A stretch of DNA of 64,000 nucleotides from Streptomyces mangrovi (GCF_900114215.1 NZ_FOSG01000015.1:95919-159918), one strand, 5' to 3'; shown: positions 38,025 through 46,873, numbered from the stretch's first letter. A program made the numbers and translations. The notes: generated by a model not told the origin, from the letters alone.

Positions 38025-38435
38025 TCAGGCCGCCACGGAACGTACGTGGGAGCGCACCCACTCCACCACCTCACCGGTGGGCGCACCGGGGGTGAAGATC
38101 GCGGCCACCCCCTGCTCCTTGAGCGGGGGGATGTCGTCCTCGGGGATGATGCCCCCGCCGAAGACCTTGATGTCCGCCGCGTCGCGCTCCCGCAGCAACT
38201 CCAGAACTTTGGCGAAGAGCGTGTTGTGGGCACCGGAGAGGATGGACAGGCCGATCGCGTCGGCGTCCTCCTGGATCGCGGTGTCCACGATCTGCTCGGG
38301 CGTCTGGTGCAGGCCGGTGTAGATGACCTCCATACCGGCATCGCGCAGCGCCCGTGCGATCACCTTGGCTCCGCGGTCGTGGCCGTCGAGACCCGGCTTG
38401 GCGACCACCACGCGGATCGGACCCGACACACCCAT
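38025..38435 (-). CDS. cobalamin-binding small subunit of an acyl-CoA mutase (IcmB-like)
   Basis: 136 residues, exactly one B12-binding Rossmann domain. The base-off/His-on motif D-x-H-x-x-G (GLDGHDRG) lies at residues 16-23, followed by SILSGAHNTLF and GGIIPEDDIPPL, as in methylmalonyl-CoA and isobutyryl-CoA mutases. Stand-alone subunits of this size pair with a separate substrate-binding subunit (IcmA or HcmA type); none is encoded in this window, so the partner must be elsewhere. ATG 38435 follows GGGAGG; a GTG one codon earlier is possible. No terminator is visible toward the convergent DUF5691-like gene. Confidence 0.9.
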   Translation of the reverse strand: MGVSGPIRVVVAKPGLDGHDRGAKVIARALRDAGMEVIYTGLHQTPEQIVDTAIQEDADAIGLSILSGAHNTLFAKVLELLRERDAADIKVFGGGIIPEDDIPPLKEQGVAAIFTPGAPTGEVVEWVRSHVRSVAA

Positions 38436-38740
38436 CACTGCCTCCCATAACGACTGCGGCCCGGCCGGCCCGCCCGACCATCTACCGGTGGGCGGTTACC
38501 CGGTGAACGAACGTTATCGCCAGCATCCCCCACCGGGCGGTTCCGCGGTAAGGAGGGAGGGGGAAATCACACGGGACACCGACCGTCACGGCCGGTCTCC
38601 CCGAGGGGACCCGCGGTGAGTCCCCGGGCGGTCCGCCGTCCCGCCCTCCCCCGATTCGCTTCCATCCTGCATCAGTCCCCCGTTCAGAGGGCATACGACC
38701 ACATATGCCCGGCGCGTGCCACCGGGAGGAGGTCGACGGC

Positions 38741-39679
38741 ATGAGGGTCACCAGGGCGCTGCCCATCCCGTCCGGCTCGTTCCTCGGTGCCCTGCCGCTG
38801 TCCCTGATCCCCTTCGCCCCGCGTGAGCTGCGGGCCGCCGCACTGGAGGCCGCCTCCCTGGCGAGCCGCACCCTGCTCTACCCCGCGGGCATGGCACAGG
38901 AGCGGTGCGTACCGGCTCCGCCGGCGGGCGCGGGCGATGAGGACGAGCGGGTGCGCCCGGGGTCCCCGCCCGGGGGGAGGCGGGAGAAGGGGTGCTCCGG
39001 CGACACGGGAAGCCGTGAAGGGGAGAATTGCCCTCCCGTCCTGCTGCTGCACGGCTTCATCGACAATCGCTCGGTGTTCACCCTGCTGCGCCGCTCACTG
39101 GTGCGCAACGGCTGGCGCGACATCCGCGCCTTCAACTACTCCCCTCTCACCTGCGACGTCCGCTGCGCCGCGGAGCGTCTGGCGGAGTACGTCGAGGAGG
39201 TCTGCGAGAGCACCGGCCGCCGCCGCATCGACGTGGTCGGACACAGTCTGGGCGGCCTGATCGCCCGCCACTACGCCCAGCGGATGGGCGGCGACACCCG
39301 CGTCCGCACCCTGGTGACCCTCGGCACCCCGCACTCCGGCACCCGGGTGGCGCCGCTGATGTCGGCCCACCCGATCGTGCGCCAGCTGCGGCCGGAGTCC
39401 GACGTGATCGAGGAGCTGACCGGTCCCGCGCCGGGCTGCCGCACCCGCTTCGTGGCCTTCTGGAGCGATCTGGACCAGCTCATGGTCCCCGTGGAGACCG
39501 CCCGGATCGACCACCCCGACCTGAATTCCCGCAACGTGCGCGTGAGCGGCCTGGGACATCTGACACTTCCCGCGCACTGGGAGGTCGCCGCCGGAGTACG
39601 GCGGGAACTGGCCGCGGGGGCGCCGCACCGCAGGGAACGGGCGGCGCGTGCGGAACGGGGATCCGCCGGGGCCGCCTGA
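38741..39679 (+). CDS. alpha/beta-hydrolase, lipase/triacylglycerol lipase-like
   Basis: 312 residues. Nucleophile elbow GHSLGG near residue 167, oxyanion HGF (LLLHGFIDNRS) near residue 106, catalytic Asp in the WSDLDQLMVP region and His in GLGHLTLPAHW. The fold and ARHYAQRMGG / LGTPHSGT stretch match bacterial lipases and PHA-depolymerase-like esterases. There is no clear cleavable signal peptide; the N-terminus has a hydrophobic stretch (SFLGALPLSLIPFA). ATG 38741 was chosen over 38705 because GGGAGGAGG precedes it. The substrate is not known. Confidence 0.87.
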   Translation: MRVTRALPIPSGSFLGALPLSLIPFAPRELRAAALEAASLASRTLLYPAGMAQERCVPAPPAGAGDEDERVRPGSPPGGRREKGCSGDTGSREGENCPPVLLLHGFIDNRSVFTLLRRSLVRNGWRDIRAFNYSPLTCDVRCAAERLAEYVEEVCESTGRRRIDVVGHSLGGLIARHYAQRMGGDTRVRTLVTLGTPHSGTRVAPLMSAHPIVRQLRPESDVIEELTGPAPGCRTRFVAFWSDLDQLMVPVETARIDHPDLNSRNVRVSGLGHLTLPAHWEVAAGVRRELAAGAPHRRERAARAERGSAGAA

Positions 39680-39843
39680 CCGACCGGCCTCGGCCGGACC
39701 GCCCCGCCATCCCTCTCAGCCGCCGCTTCCCGGAACGCCCCGCCGGTTTTCCCGCATACCCGTATCTCCGTGTCCCCGCGCGTGAATTCCCGGGCCTCCG
39801 GCACCGATTCGGCGTCTTCCGACTCCTTCCGGCGCCCAATTTA

Positions 39844-39970
39844 TTCGAACTGATTTCGAACACGCGGCCAAGTACTGATCCGTAGTCCACCGAAAGGCGA
39901 CCGAATGCCCGTTTCCCGGCCGCCCGAAACCTGCCGAAGATTGTCGCCGTCGCATACCGCCGGGTACAGT
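39844..39970 (+). promoter_or_regulatory. candidate operator and promoter of the M23 peptidase gene
   Basis: In the 338-bp gene-free stretch 39680-40017, two TTCGAA palindromes (39844-39849 and 39855-39860) sit 11 bp apart, one helical turn. Further on, TTGTCG (39941-39946) and TACAGT (39965-39970), spaced 18 bp, form a plausible promoter about 50 bp before the start codon. Confidence 0.45.
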
Positions 39971-40017
39971 CGCCGCACTGCTCCGCCCCTGTCGTCGAGG
40001 CGAAAGAGAAGTTGGTG

Positions 40018-41607
40018 GTGAACGACCGTCACCTGTCGGGAGTCTCGACCCCCGCCGATCCCCCCGCCGACTCCTCGTACGGCCCTCACGGCTCCCCGTA
40101 CGGCCAGTCCGCATACGGCTACCAGGGCTCGCAGGACACCCCGTACGGCTACGTCACCGGCACCTCCGACGCCCTCGGCGCCGCGTACGGCGACGGCGAC
40201 CCCCTCTTCGGCGCGATGCCGGGCGACACCTCCCAGGCCTCCGCCGACCAGCGGTTCCCCTCGGGCGACGGCTGGACCGGGGACACCGGACAGCACGCCG
40301 TGTACGACAACCACCCGGCCGGCTCCTGGACGCAAGCCCCGGCGCAGCCCGCCGAGTCCCCGGACGGCGGCGGCCACGGCTGGGCGGAGACCGGCTACGG
40401 CACCGGCGTCCACACCGGCCCGGCGGTCTCCTCCGAAGCCTCCTGGACCGGGGACGCCGGACAGCACGCCGTGTACGACAACCACCCGGCCGGCTCCTGG
40501 GACGACTCCGGGTCCTACCCCGCGGTGGAGCCCGAGGCCGGCGACGGACAGGCCCACGGCGAGTACACCGACTACGGCCGACACGGCGAATACACCGAGT
40601 ACACCGAGTACGACCGGCACACCGAATACGGCGAGTACACCGGATACGCCGGGTACGACGCCCACTCCTCCGCCGACACGGACGGGACCGGCGCCTTCCC
40701 CGCGCCCGAACCCGAACCCGGCCACGGACCGGACGAGTCCGCCGACTCCAGCGAGCGGCCCGGCGCCTCCGATCCCTTCGACCTCTCCGGCCCGGCCGGG
40801 CCGGAGGAGCGCGAGGAGGATCCGCGGAGGTCCGGGCCGTCGGCACGTCCGGCACGCCCGGCGGGTTCGCGCCGCCGCCGCTCCGCGCGGCCGAAGCGCT
40901 CGGCGCTGCTCACCGTCGCCGTGCCGTCCGTCTGCGTCATGGGCGTGACCGCCGTGGCCGCCGCCTCCGTCAGCAACGTCGGCGACGAGGCCGAGGACAC
41001 CACCGCGCAGGCCGCCCCCGACGCCGCCTCCGCGGTCAAGTCCAAGGCGGCCAACAGCAAGCTCGACACCCAGCTCGCCGGGCTCTCCGACGAGGCCGAG
41101 GGCTTCGCCGACCGCGCCAGCCGCACCCAGGAGCGCATCGACCTCAAGGAACGCCAGGAGGCCGAGCGCAAACGCAAGGCGGCCGAGGCGGCGCGCAAGG
41201 AGGCGATGCGCCCCAAGTTCGCGCTCCCGGTGGTCCAGCAGGGGCTCAGCGCCTACTACGGGCAGGCCGGCATCAACTGGATGTCGCTGCACACGGGCCT
41301 GGACTTCCCCGTCGCCTACGGCACCCCGGTCATGGCCGCCACCGACGGCACGGTCAGGACCCAGTGGAACAGCGCCTACGGGAACATGGCGATAGTGACC
41401 GCGCCCGACGGGACCGAGACCTGGTACTGCCATCTGAGCAGCACCCGGATCCGCTCCGGCTACGTCAAGGCCGGTGACACCATCGCCTACTCCGGCAACT
41501 CCGGGAACTCCACCGGCCCCCATCTGCACTTCGAGGTGCGGCCGGCCGGCGGCGCGGCCATCGACCCGCTGCCCTGGTTCCGCGCCAAGGGCCTCGACCC
41601 CACCTGA
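40018..41607 (+). CDS. M23 (LytM-type) metallopeptidase with Tyr/Gly-rich cytoplasmic tail
   Basis: 529 residues. Residues 1-280 are disordered and rich in Gly, Tyr, Asp and Glu, with a 19-residue unit duplicated (residues 86-104 and 143-161). A membrane helix follows (LLTVAVPSVCVMGVTAVAAASV, about residue 300), then a coiled coil (about 335-400), and a C-terminal peptidase M23 domain with zinc ligands in HTGLDF (H-x3-D) and the HLHFEV motif. It should cut or regulate peptidoglycan outside the membrane. GTG 40018 is one of three clustered start codons (40012, 40015, 40018) after AAAGAGAAG. Confidence 0.9.
   Translation: MNDRHLSGVSTPADPPADSSYGPHGSPYGQSAYGYQGSQDTPYGYVTGTSDALGAAYGDGDPLFGAMPGDTSQASADQRFPSGDGWTGDTGQHAVYDNHPAGSWTQAPAQPAESPDGGGHGWAETGYGTGVHTGPAVSSEASWTGDAGQHAVYDNHPAGSWDDSGSYPAVEPEAGDGQAHGEYTDYGRHGEYTEYTEYDRHTEYGEYTGYAGYDAHSSADTDGTGAFPAPEPEPGHGPDESADSSERPGASDPFDLSGPAGPEEREEDPRRSGPSARPARPAGSRRRRSARPKRSALLTVAVPSVCVMGVTAVAAASVSNVGDEAEDTTAQAAPDAASAVKSKAANSKLDTQLAGLSDEAEGFADRASRTQERIDLKERQEAERKRKAAEAARKEAMRPKFALPVVQQGLSAYYGQAGINWMSLHTGLDFPVAYGTPVMAATDGTVRTQWNSAYGNMAIVTAPDGTETWYCHLSSTRIRSGYVKAGDTIAYSGNSGNSTGPHLHFEVRPAGGAAIDPLPWFRAKGLDPT
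40273..40329 (+). repeat. 57-bp direct repeat, copy 1
   Basis: Identical to 40444-40500 except for one base (A/G at the 13th position). The copies are 171 bp apart, in frame, each encoding 19 residues starting WTGD and ending AGSW within the M23 gene. Confidence 0.95.
40444..40500 (+). repeat. 57-bp direct repeat, copy 2
   Basis: Second copy of the 57-bp unit described at 40273. Near-identity at the DNA level shows a recent duplication or gene conversion. Confidence 0.95.
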
Positions 41608-41684
41608 TCCCGACCGGTCCCGACCGCCCCGGCCGGCGCGCCGTCAGCGCCGCCGACCGGGGCCCGGAGATCCCCCGGAGTTCC

Positions 41685-41700
41685 CTGAGGGCTCCCTCAG
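41685..41700. terminator. short hairpin between convergent M23 and pcrA genes
   Basis: CTGAGGG and CCCTCAG (41685-41691, 41694-41700) with a 2-nt gap, overlapping the pcrA stop codon. Weak evidence of a terminator. Confidence 0.35.
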
Positions 41701-44258
41701 AGCTTCTCCACCGGGGCGTACCGCAGCAGCAGCCGCTTCGGCTTGTCGCCGCCGAAGTCGATCGTCGCCTCCGCGTTGTCCCCGCTGCCCTTCACGGCCA
41801 CCACCCTGCCCAGCCCGAAGCTGTCGTGCGTCACCCGGTCCCCCACCTCCAGTGCGACCACGGGCCGGTCCTTGGCCCGGCCGGTGGCGAAGCCGCTCGG
41901 ACCGCGCCGCCGCGACGCCGCCGGGCCCGACGGGAACGAGGCGGACAGCGACGAGGAGAGGGAGGACGCCGTCGACGACAGCCCCCCGGCGCCGCCCCTC
42001 GCCCCTGCGCCCGGCGCGGCCATCGGTCCTGTGCGCTTCCACTCCAGATACTGCTCCGGGATCTCCTCCAGGAAGCGGGAGGGCGGGTTGTAAGCGGGCT
42101 GCCCCCATGCGCTGCGCATCGCCGAACGCGTGAGGTAGAGCCGCTCGCGCGCCCGCGTGATGCCGACGTACGCCAGCCGCCGCTCCTCCTCCAGTTCCTT
42201 GGTCTTGCCCAGGGTCCGCATGTGCGGGAAGACGCCGTCCTCCATCCCGGTCAGGAAGACGACCGGGAACTCCAGGCCCTTGGCGGTGTGCAGCGTCATC
42301 AGCGTCACCACGCCCGATCCCTCGGTGTCCTCGTCCGGGATCTGGTCGGAGTCGGCGACGAGGGCCACCTGTTCCAGGAACTCCGCGAGCGTGCCCGGAT
42401 TCTCACCGCGCTCCTGCTCGAACTCCAGCGCCACGGCGGCCAGTTCCTGGAGGTTCTCCACCCGGGTCTCGTCCTGCGGATCGGTGGAGGCCTGAAGCTC
42501 CGCCAGGTATCCGGTGCGCTCCAGCACCGCCTCCACCACGGTCGCCGGACCGGCGCCGGACTCCACGACCGTCCGCAGGTCCTCCATCAGCGCGTTGAAG
42601 CGCTTGACGGCGTTGGCCGAGCGGGCCGCCATGCCGTACGCCTCGTCGACCCGGCGCAGCGCCTGCGGGAAGGTGATCCGCTCGCGCAGCGCCAGCGCCT
42701 CGATCATCGCCTCGGCCCGGTCGCCGATGCCGCGCTTGGGGACGTTGAGGATGCGGCGCAGCGGCACCGCGTCCTCGGGGTTGGCCAGTACCCGCAGGTA
42801 CGCCAGGACGTCGCGGACCTCCTTGCGCTCGTAGAAGCGCACCCCGCCGACGACCTTGTACGGCAGGCCGACCCGGATGAAGACCTCCTCGAAGACACGG
42901 GACTGGGCGTTGGTGCGGTAGAAGACGGCGACGTCGCCCGCCTTCGCCTCGCCCGCGTCCGTCAGCCGGTCGATCTCCTCGGCGACGAACTGCGCCTCGT
43001 CGTGCTCGGTGTCGGCCACATAGCCCGTGATGCGCGAACCCGCCCCGGCGTCGGTCCACAGGTTCTTCGGGCGGCGGTTCTCGTTCCGCTCGATGACGGC
43101 GTTGGCGGCCGAGAGGATGGTCTGGGTGGAGCGGTAGTTCTGCTCCAGCAGGATGGTGGTCGCGTCCGGGTAGTCCTCCTCGAACTGGAGGATGTTGCGG
43201 ATGGTGGCGCCGCGGAACGCGTAGATCGACTGGTCGGCGTCGCCGACCACGCACAGCTCGGCGCGCCCGCCGCCGGCCGCGCCCCCTTCCGCGCCGGCCG
43301 CCTCCCCCGCGCCGCCGTCCACGCCCACCAGCTCCCTGATCAGGGTGTACTGGGCGTGGTTGGTGTCCTGGTACTCGTCGACCAGCACATGGCGGAAGCG
43401 GCGGCGGTAGTGCTCGGCGACCTCGGGGAACGCCTGGAGCAGGTGGACGGTCGTCATGATGATGTCGTCGAAGTCCAGGGCGTTGGCCTCGCGCAGCCGC
43501 GCCTGGTACATCGTGTACGCCTCGGCCAGCGTCTTCTCGAAGCCTCCCCCGGAGCCTTCGGCCCGGGAGGTGCCCCCGGACGCCCTGGCCGCGAAGTCCT
43601 CCTCGTCGACCAGCTCGTTCTTCAGGTTCGACACCTGGGCGCTGAACGACTTGGGCGGGAAGCGCTTGGGGTCCAGCTCCAGGTCGCGGCAGACCAGCGC
43701 CATCAGACGGCGGGAGTCGGCGGCGTCGTAGATCGAGAAGCTGGAGGTGAAGCCGAGCTTCTTGCTCTCGCGCCGCAGGATGCGCACGCACGCGCTGTGG
43801 AAGGTGGAGACCCACATCGACTGCGCGCGCGGGCCGACCAGCTCCGCCACGCGCTCCTTCATCTCGCCCGCGGCCTTGTTGGTGAAGGTGATCGCGAGGA
43901 TCTCCCCGGGGTGGACGCCGCGCGCGCCCAGCAGGTGCGCGATGCGGTGGGTGAGCACCCGCGTCTTGCCGGATCCGGCGCCCGCGACGATCAGCAGGGG
44001 CGAGCCGGTGTGCACCACGGCCGCGCGCTGCTGGTCGTTGAGCCCCTCCAGCAGGGCGGCCGGATCGACGACGGGACGGGCCGCGCCGTTGCCGTAGTAG
44101 GCGTCGCGCGCCCCGCCGGTGCCGAAGGCGCCCGCGAAGAGGTCGTCGGGGACGCCGTCCTCCGGCGGCGCGGACGCCTCCTCCGGCGGGGGCGGCGGCT
44201 CCTCGTCCCCGGAGGGCTCGAGGTCGGCCAGGAAGCTGTCGTCGAAGAGGCTGCTCAT
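41697..44258 (-). CDS. pcrA: ATP-dependent DNA helicase UvrD/PcrA
   Basis: 853-residue superfamily 1A helicase with all motifs: I GAGSGKTRVLTHRI near residue 97, II VDEYQDTNHAQ, III GDADQSIYAFRGA, IV and Va VTLMTLHTAKGLEFPVV, VI AYVGITRARERLYL. The C-terminus has a GDRVTHDSFGLGRVVAV Tudor-like domain that binds RNA polymerase in PcrA. It acts in nucleotide excision repair, replication restart and removal of stalled transcription complexes. The N-terminus carries an acidic Pro/Glu extension. ATG 44258 is 59 bp from the divergent DUF1707 gene. Confidence 0.96.
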   Translation of the reverse strand: MSSLFDDSFLADLEPSGDEEPPPPPEEASAPPEDGVPDDLFAGAFGTGGARDAYYGNGAARPVVDPAALLEGLNDQQRAAVVHTGSPLLIVAGAGSGKTRVLTHRIAHLLGARGVHPGEILAITFTNKAAGEMKERVAELVGPRAQSMWVSTFHSACVRILRRESKKLGFTSSFSIYDAADSRRLMALVCRDLELDPKRFPPKSFSAQVSNLKNELVDEEDFAARASGGTSRAEGSGGGFEKTLAEAYTMYQARLREANALDFDDIIMTTVHLLQAFPEVAEHYRRRFRHVLVDEYQDTNHAQYTLIRELVGVDGGAGEAAGAEGGAAGGGRAELCVVGDADQSIYAFRGATIRNILQFEEDYPDATTILLEQNYRSTQTILSAANAVIERNENRRPKNLWTDAGAGSRITGYVADTEHDEAQFVAEEIDRLTDAGEAKAGDVAVFYRTNAQSRVFEEVFIRVGLPYKVVGGVRFYERKEVRDVLAYLRVLANPEDAVPLRRILNVPKRGIGDRAEAMIEALALRERITFPQALRRVDEAYGMAARSANAVKRFNALMEDLRTVVESGAGPATVVEAVLERTGYLAELQASTDPQDETRVENLQELAAVALEFEQERGENPGTLAEFLEQVALVADSDQIPDEDTEGSGVVTLMTLHTAKGLEFPVVFLTGMEDGVFPHMRTLGKTKELEEERRLAYVGITRARERLYLTRSAMRSAWGQPAYNPPSRFLEEIPEQYLEWKRTGPMAAPGAGARGGAGGLSSTASSLSSSLSASFPSGPAASRRRGPSGFATGRAKDRPVVALEVGDRVTHDSFGLGRVVAVKGSGDNAEATIDFGGDKPKRLLLRYAPVEKL

Positions 44259-44317
44259 CGCCGTCGAGTCTAGGACGCCGTGCCGCCGGCCGGGACGGCG
44301 CTCCTAAGATGGCGGGC

Positions 44318-44920
44318 ATGACCGACGTCCCCGCGCCCCGTCCCCGTCCCGGCTCGGAACTGCGCGCCGGGCACACCGACCGCGAGGCGGTGGCCGAGCG
44401 GCTGCGCGAGGCCGCCGGCGACGGCCGCATCGACCTGGAGGAGCTGGACGAGCGGCTGGAGAAGACGTTCGCCGCCAAGACCTACGGCGATCTGGAGGCC
44501 CTGGTCGCGGACCTGCCCGGCCAGGACTCCGCGGGCCTGGCCCCGAGCGACCGGGAGCCGCTGGCGCTCAGGACGGTCGCCGGGGACGTCCGGCAGGACG
44601 GCCACTGGGTGGTGCCGGAGCGGATCACCGCCAAGACCACCCTGGGGCGGATCGTGCTCGACTTCACGCGGGCGGAGTGCCGCCACCGCGAGGTCTTCGT
44701 GGAACTGGACGCGGGGATGGGCGAGATCAAGGTCGTCGTGCCGCGCGGCTGGACGGTGCGGGCCGAGGGGGTCACCTCCGGGATGGGCTCCGTACGCAAC
44801 CGGGCCACCGAACCGCCCGTGCCCGGCATGCCGGTACTGAGGATCAGCGGCGGCTCCAAGGTGGGGACGATCGTCGTGCGCCACCCGTACCGCTGGCCCG
44901 GGCGACGCTCCCGCGACTGA
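44318..44920 (+). CDS. DUF1707 (SHOCT-like) protein
   Basis: 200 residues. The N-terminal DUF1707 signature ELRAGHTDREAVAERLREA and GRIDLEELDERLEKTFAAKTYGDLEALVADL is complete. The C-terminal half has a beta-rich, LiaF-like domain (RTVAGDVRQDGHWVVPERITAKTTLGRIVLDFTRAE, ELDAGMGEIKVVVPRGWTV), as in cell-wall stress membrane proteins, but no membrane helix lies between. ATG 44318 was chosen; an upstream ATG at 44309 is possible. Function unknown, perhaps sensing membrane or envelope stress. Confidence 0.83.
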   Translation: MTDVPAPRPRPGSELRAGHTDREAVAERLREAAGDGRIDLEELDERLEKTFAAKTYGDLEALVADLPGQDSAGLAPSDREPLALRTVAGDVRQDGHWVVPERITAKTTLGRIVLDFTRAECRHREVFVELDAGMGEIKVVVPRGWTVRAEGVTSGMGSVRNRATEPPVPGMPVLRISGGSKVGTIVVRHPYRWPGRRSRD

Positions 44921-45089
44921 GCGCCGCCGTCCCCGCCGCGGCCCGGCCCCCCGAAACGGACGATAACCGACCGATAACGAATCGGTTTCGGGATATACCG
45001 AACACCAGTCTTCACAGGAGTCCCACCGGTGCTCTACGGTCCAGCGTCAGGCGGCCCGGACCCCTCGCCGGCGACAGCGTCGGCACGGG

Positions 45090-45220
45090 CGGCCTCCGCC
45101 GAGCCCGGCCGTGCGGCCGGGGCCGGGGACCCACTCCCCACGGGGTGAATCGGGCCCGCGGGCCCGTAGGGCGAACTTCCGACGCCCGAACCCGTCAGCT
45201 AACCCGGTAGGCGGTGTTCC
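45090..45220 (+). promoter_or_regulatory. cyclic di-AMP riboswitch (ydaO-yuaA type)
   Basis: The conserved core of the ydaO aptamer is readable: GGGGACCCA (about 45121), GGGGTGAATC (about 45143), TAGGGCGAAC (about 45168), CCGAACCCGTCAGCTAACC (about 45186) and a closing GGTAGGCGG (about 45206) that can pair with CCGCC at 45096. It ends about 20 nt before the start of the NlpC/P60 gene, the usual position in Streptomyces, where c-di-AMP turns off cell-wall hydrolases. Exact edges are approximate. The remainder of the 318-bp gap holds an imperfect inverted repeat CCGAAAC...GTTTCGG at about 44950-44992. Confidence 0.88.
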
Positions 45221-45238
45221 ACGGAAGGAGCGCTCGCC

Positions 45239-46429
45239 TTGGCGTCGCACCGCAGACCGCGTACCCCCCTGCTGTCCCCCGCCTCCCGGCGCGGAGCGGT
45301 CGGATTCACCACCGCGGCCATCGCCTCCGCGACCCTCCTGTCCCAGGGCCCGGCCCAGGCCTCGCCCGAGGACGACCGGCCCTCGATCGAGGAGGTCCGC
45401 GAGCGGGTGGACGCGCTGTACCGGGAGGCGGGCAGCGCGACGCAGAAGTACAACGCGGCCAAGGAGAAGACGGACGAGCAGCGCGAGAAGGTCGACCGGC
45501 TCCTCGACGAGGCCGCCGAGCGCGCGGACAAGCTCAACGACGCCCGCCGGAAGCTGGGCGGCTACGCCACCGCGCAGTACCGCACCGGAGGGGTCTCCGG
45601 CACCGCGGTGCTGCTCCTGTCCGACAACCCGCAGGACTTCTTCGGCCAGAAGCACCTGATGGACCGGATCACCGACCGCCAGCGCCAGGCCGTCGACGAC
45701 TACCGGGACGAGCAGCGCGCGGCCCGGAAGAAACGCTCGGAGGCCTCGGCGAGCCTGGCCGAACTCACCGACGCCCAGAAGGATCTGGCGGACAGCAAGA
45801 AGACCGTCCAGGGCAAGCTGGCGCAGGCCCGCGAACTGCTGTCGGAGCTGACCGCCGAGGAGAAGGCGCGTCTGGCCGCCGCCGAGCGCAAGCGGCAGGA
45901 GGAGGCCCGCCGCAAGGCGGCCGCCGCCGCTGCCGAGCGGGAGAGGCAGGAGGAGGCCCGCCAAAAGGCCGCGGACGCCGAGCGCGAGCAGGCCGAGGCG
46001 CCCGCGGACAGCGGCACGGGCACGGACACCGGCGGCACGGACACCGGTGCCGGCGGCGGCACCGGGGACGACTCGTACGCCGCGAAGGCCGACAAGGTGC
46101 TCGCCTTCGCCGAGGCCCAGCTCGGCAAGCCGTACGTCTGGGGCGCCACCGGCCCCAACTCCTACGACTGCTCGGGCCTGACCCAGGCCGCCTGGCTCAG
46201 CGCCGGCGTCTCACTGCCGCGCACCACCTACGACCAGGTGGAGGCGGGCACCCGGATCGCCAAGGCCGACATGCGGCCGGGCGACCTGGTCTTCTTCTAC
46301 GACGACATCAGCCACGTCGGCGTCTACGCGGGCGGCGGCCAGATGATCCACGCGCCGAAGCCGGGGGCCGAGGTGCGGTACGAGTCCGTCGACTACATGC
46401 CCTTCCACAGCGCGGTCCGGCCGGCCTGA
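45239..46429 (+). CDS. secreted NlpC/P60 peptidoglycan endopeptidase
   Basis: 396 residues: signal peptide (RGAVGFTTAAIASATLLS, A-x-A cut near residue 40), a long coiled coil to about residue 250 with LAELTDAQKDLADSKKTV, a Thr/Gly linker, and the C-terminal NlpC/P60 domain with catalytic Cys in YDCSGLTQAAW, His in DISHVGVYAGGG and His in MIHAPK. The architecture matches RipA-like D-glutamyl-meso-DAP endopeptidases that separate cells. TTG 45239 is used with AAGGAG 9 nt upstream. It is governed by the c-di-AMP riboswitch just ahead. Confidence 0.93.
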   Translation: MASHRRPRTPLLSPASRRGAVGFTTAAIASATLLSQGPAQASPEDDRPSIEEVRERVDALYREAGSATQKYNAAKEKTDEQREKVDRLLDEAAERADKLNDARRKLGGYATAQYRTGGVSGTAVLLLSDNPQDFFGQKHLMDRITDRQRQAVDDYRDEQRAARKKRSEASASLAELTDAQKDLADSKKTVQGKLAQARELLSELTAEEKARLAAAERKRQEEARRKAAAAAAERERQEEARQKAADAEREQAEAPADSGTGTDTGGTDTGAGGGTGDDSYAAKADKVLAFAEAQLGKPYVWGATGPNSYDCSGLTQAAWLSAGVSLPRTTYDQVEAGTRIAKADMRPGDLVFFYDDISHVGVYAGGGQMIHAPKPGAEVRYESVDYMPFHSAVRPA

Positions 46430-46450
46430 GGCGAACGGCCCGGGACGAAC

Positions 46451-46483
46451 GGAGGGCGGCGGTGCGAGGCACCGCCGCCCTCC
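46451..46483. terminator. bidirectional hairpin terminator
   Basis: Perfect 15-bp stem (46451-46465 with 46469-46483) and 3-nt loop between convergent genes. Confidence 0.9.
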
Positions 46484-46487
46484 GCCC

Positions 46488-46517
46488 GCGGTACGTGTGG
46501 CCGCGGTACGTGTGGCC
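46488..46517. repeat. two tandem copies of a 15-bp unit
   Basis: GCGGTACGTGTGGCC at 46488-46502 and again at 46503-46517, directly beside the terminator and the stop of the next minus-strand gene. Confidence 0.9.
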
Positions 46518-46519
46518 GG

Positions 46520-46873
46520 CTACACCCACATGACGGCGATGAAGATGTTGGCGACGGTGAGCAGGCCGATGGTGCCGAACACCGGCGCGGGCAGCCGCTC
46601 CTCGTCCCGCTTGACGTAGACCAGGGCGAGGATCACCACCAGCAGGGTGAGCTTCACACCGATCTTTATGTGGTCGACGGTCCGGCCGTCCGCCTCGTTC
46701 AGGCCGACCAGGGCGATGCCCGTCACCAGCATGGTGAGGGCTCCGTGCAGCATCGCCGGGACGATACGTGCCTCGCCGGCCCCCATGGCCTTCATCTGGG
46801 TCATGAAGCCGCCGAGCAGGGCGCCGATGCCGACGATGTGCAGGCCGACGAAGAAGTGTGTGAGTGCCTCCAT
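46520..46873 (-). CDS. small integral membrane protein
   Basis: 117 residues, four membrane helices: FFVGLHIVGIGALLGGFMTQM, MLHGALTMLVTGIALVGLN, IKIGVKLTLLVVILALVYV and VFGTIGLLTVANIFIAVMWV. Conserved His residues in helices 1, 2 and the loop (THFFVGLH, LHGAL, VDHIK) resemble small haem- or copper-associated membrane proteins, but no family is certain. ATG 46873 is where the membrane protein begins; the frame extends upstream over non-coding sequence. Divergent from the small XRE regulator. Confidence 0.75.
   Translation of the reverse strand: MEALTHFFVGLHIVGIGALLGGFMTQMKAMGAGEARIVPAMLHGALTMLVTGIALVGLNEADGRTVDHIKIGVKLTLLVVILALVYVKRDEERLPAPVFGTIGLLTVANIFIAVMWV

Noticed and set aside
40005..41529. 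long Val/Gly-rich minus-strand frame opposite the M23 gene
   Set aside because: It is the antisense shadow of the repetitive GC-rich coding tail, with no domain and no ribosome site.
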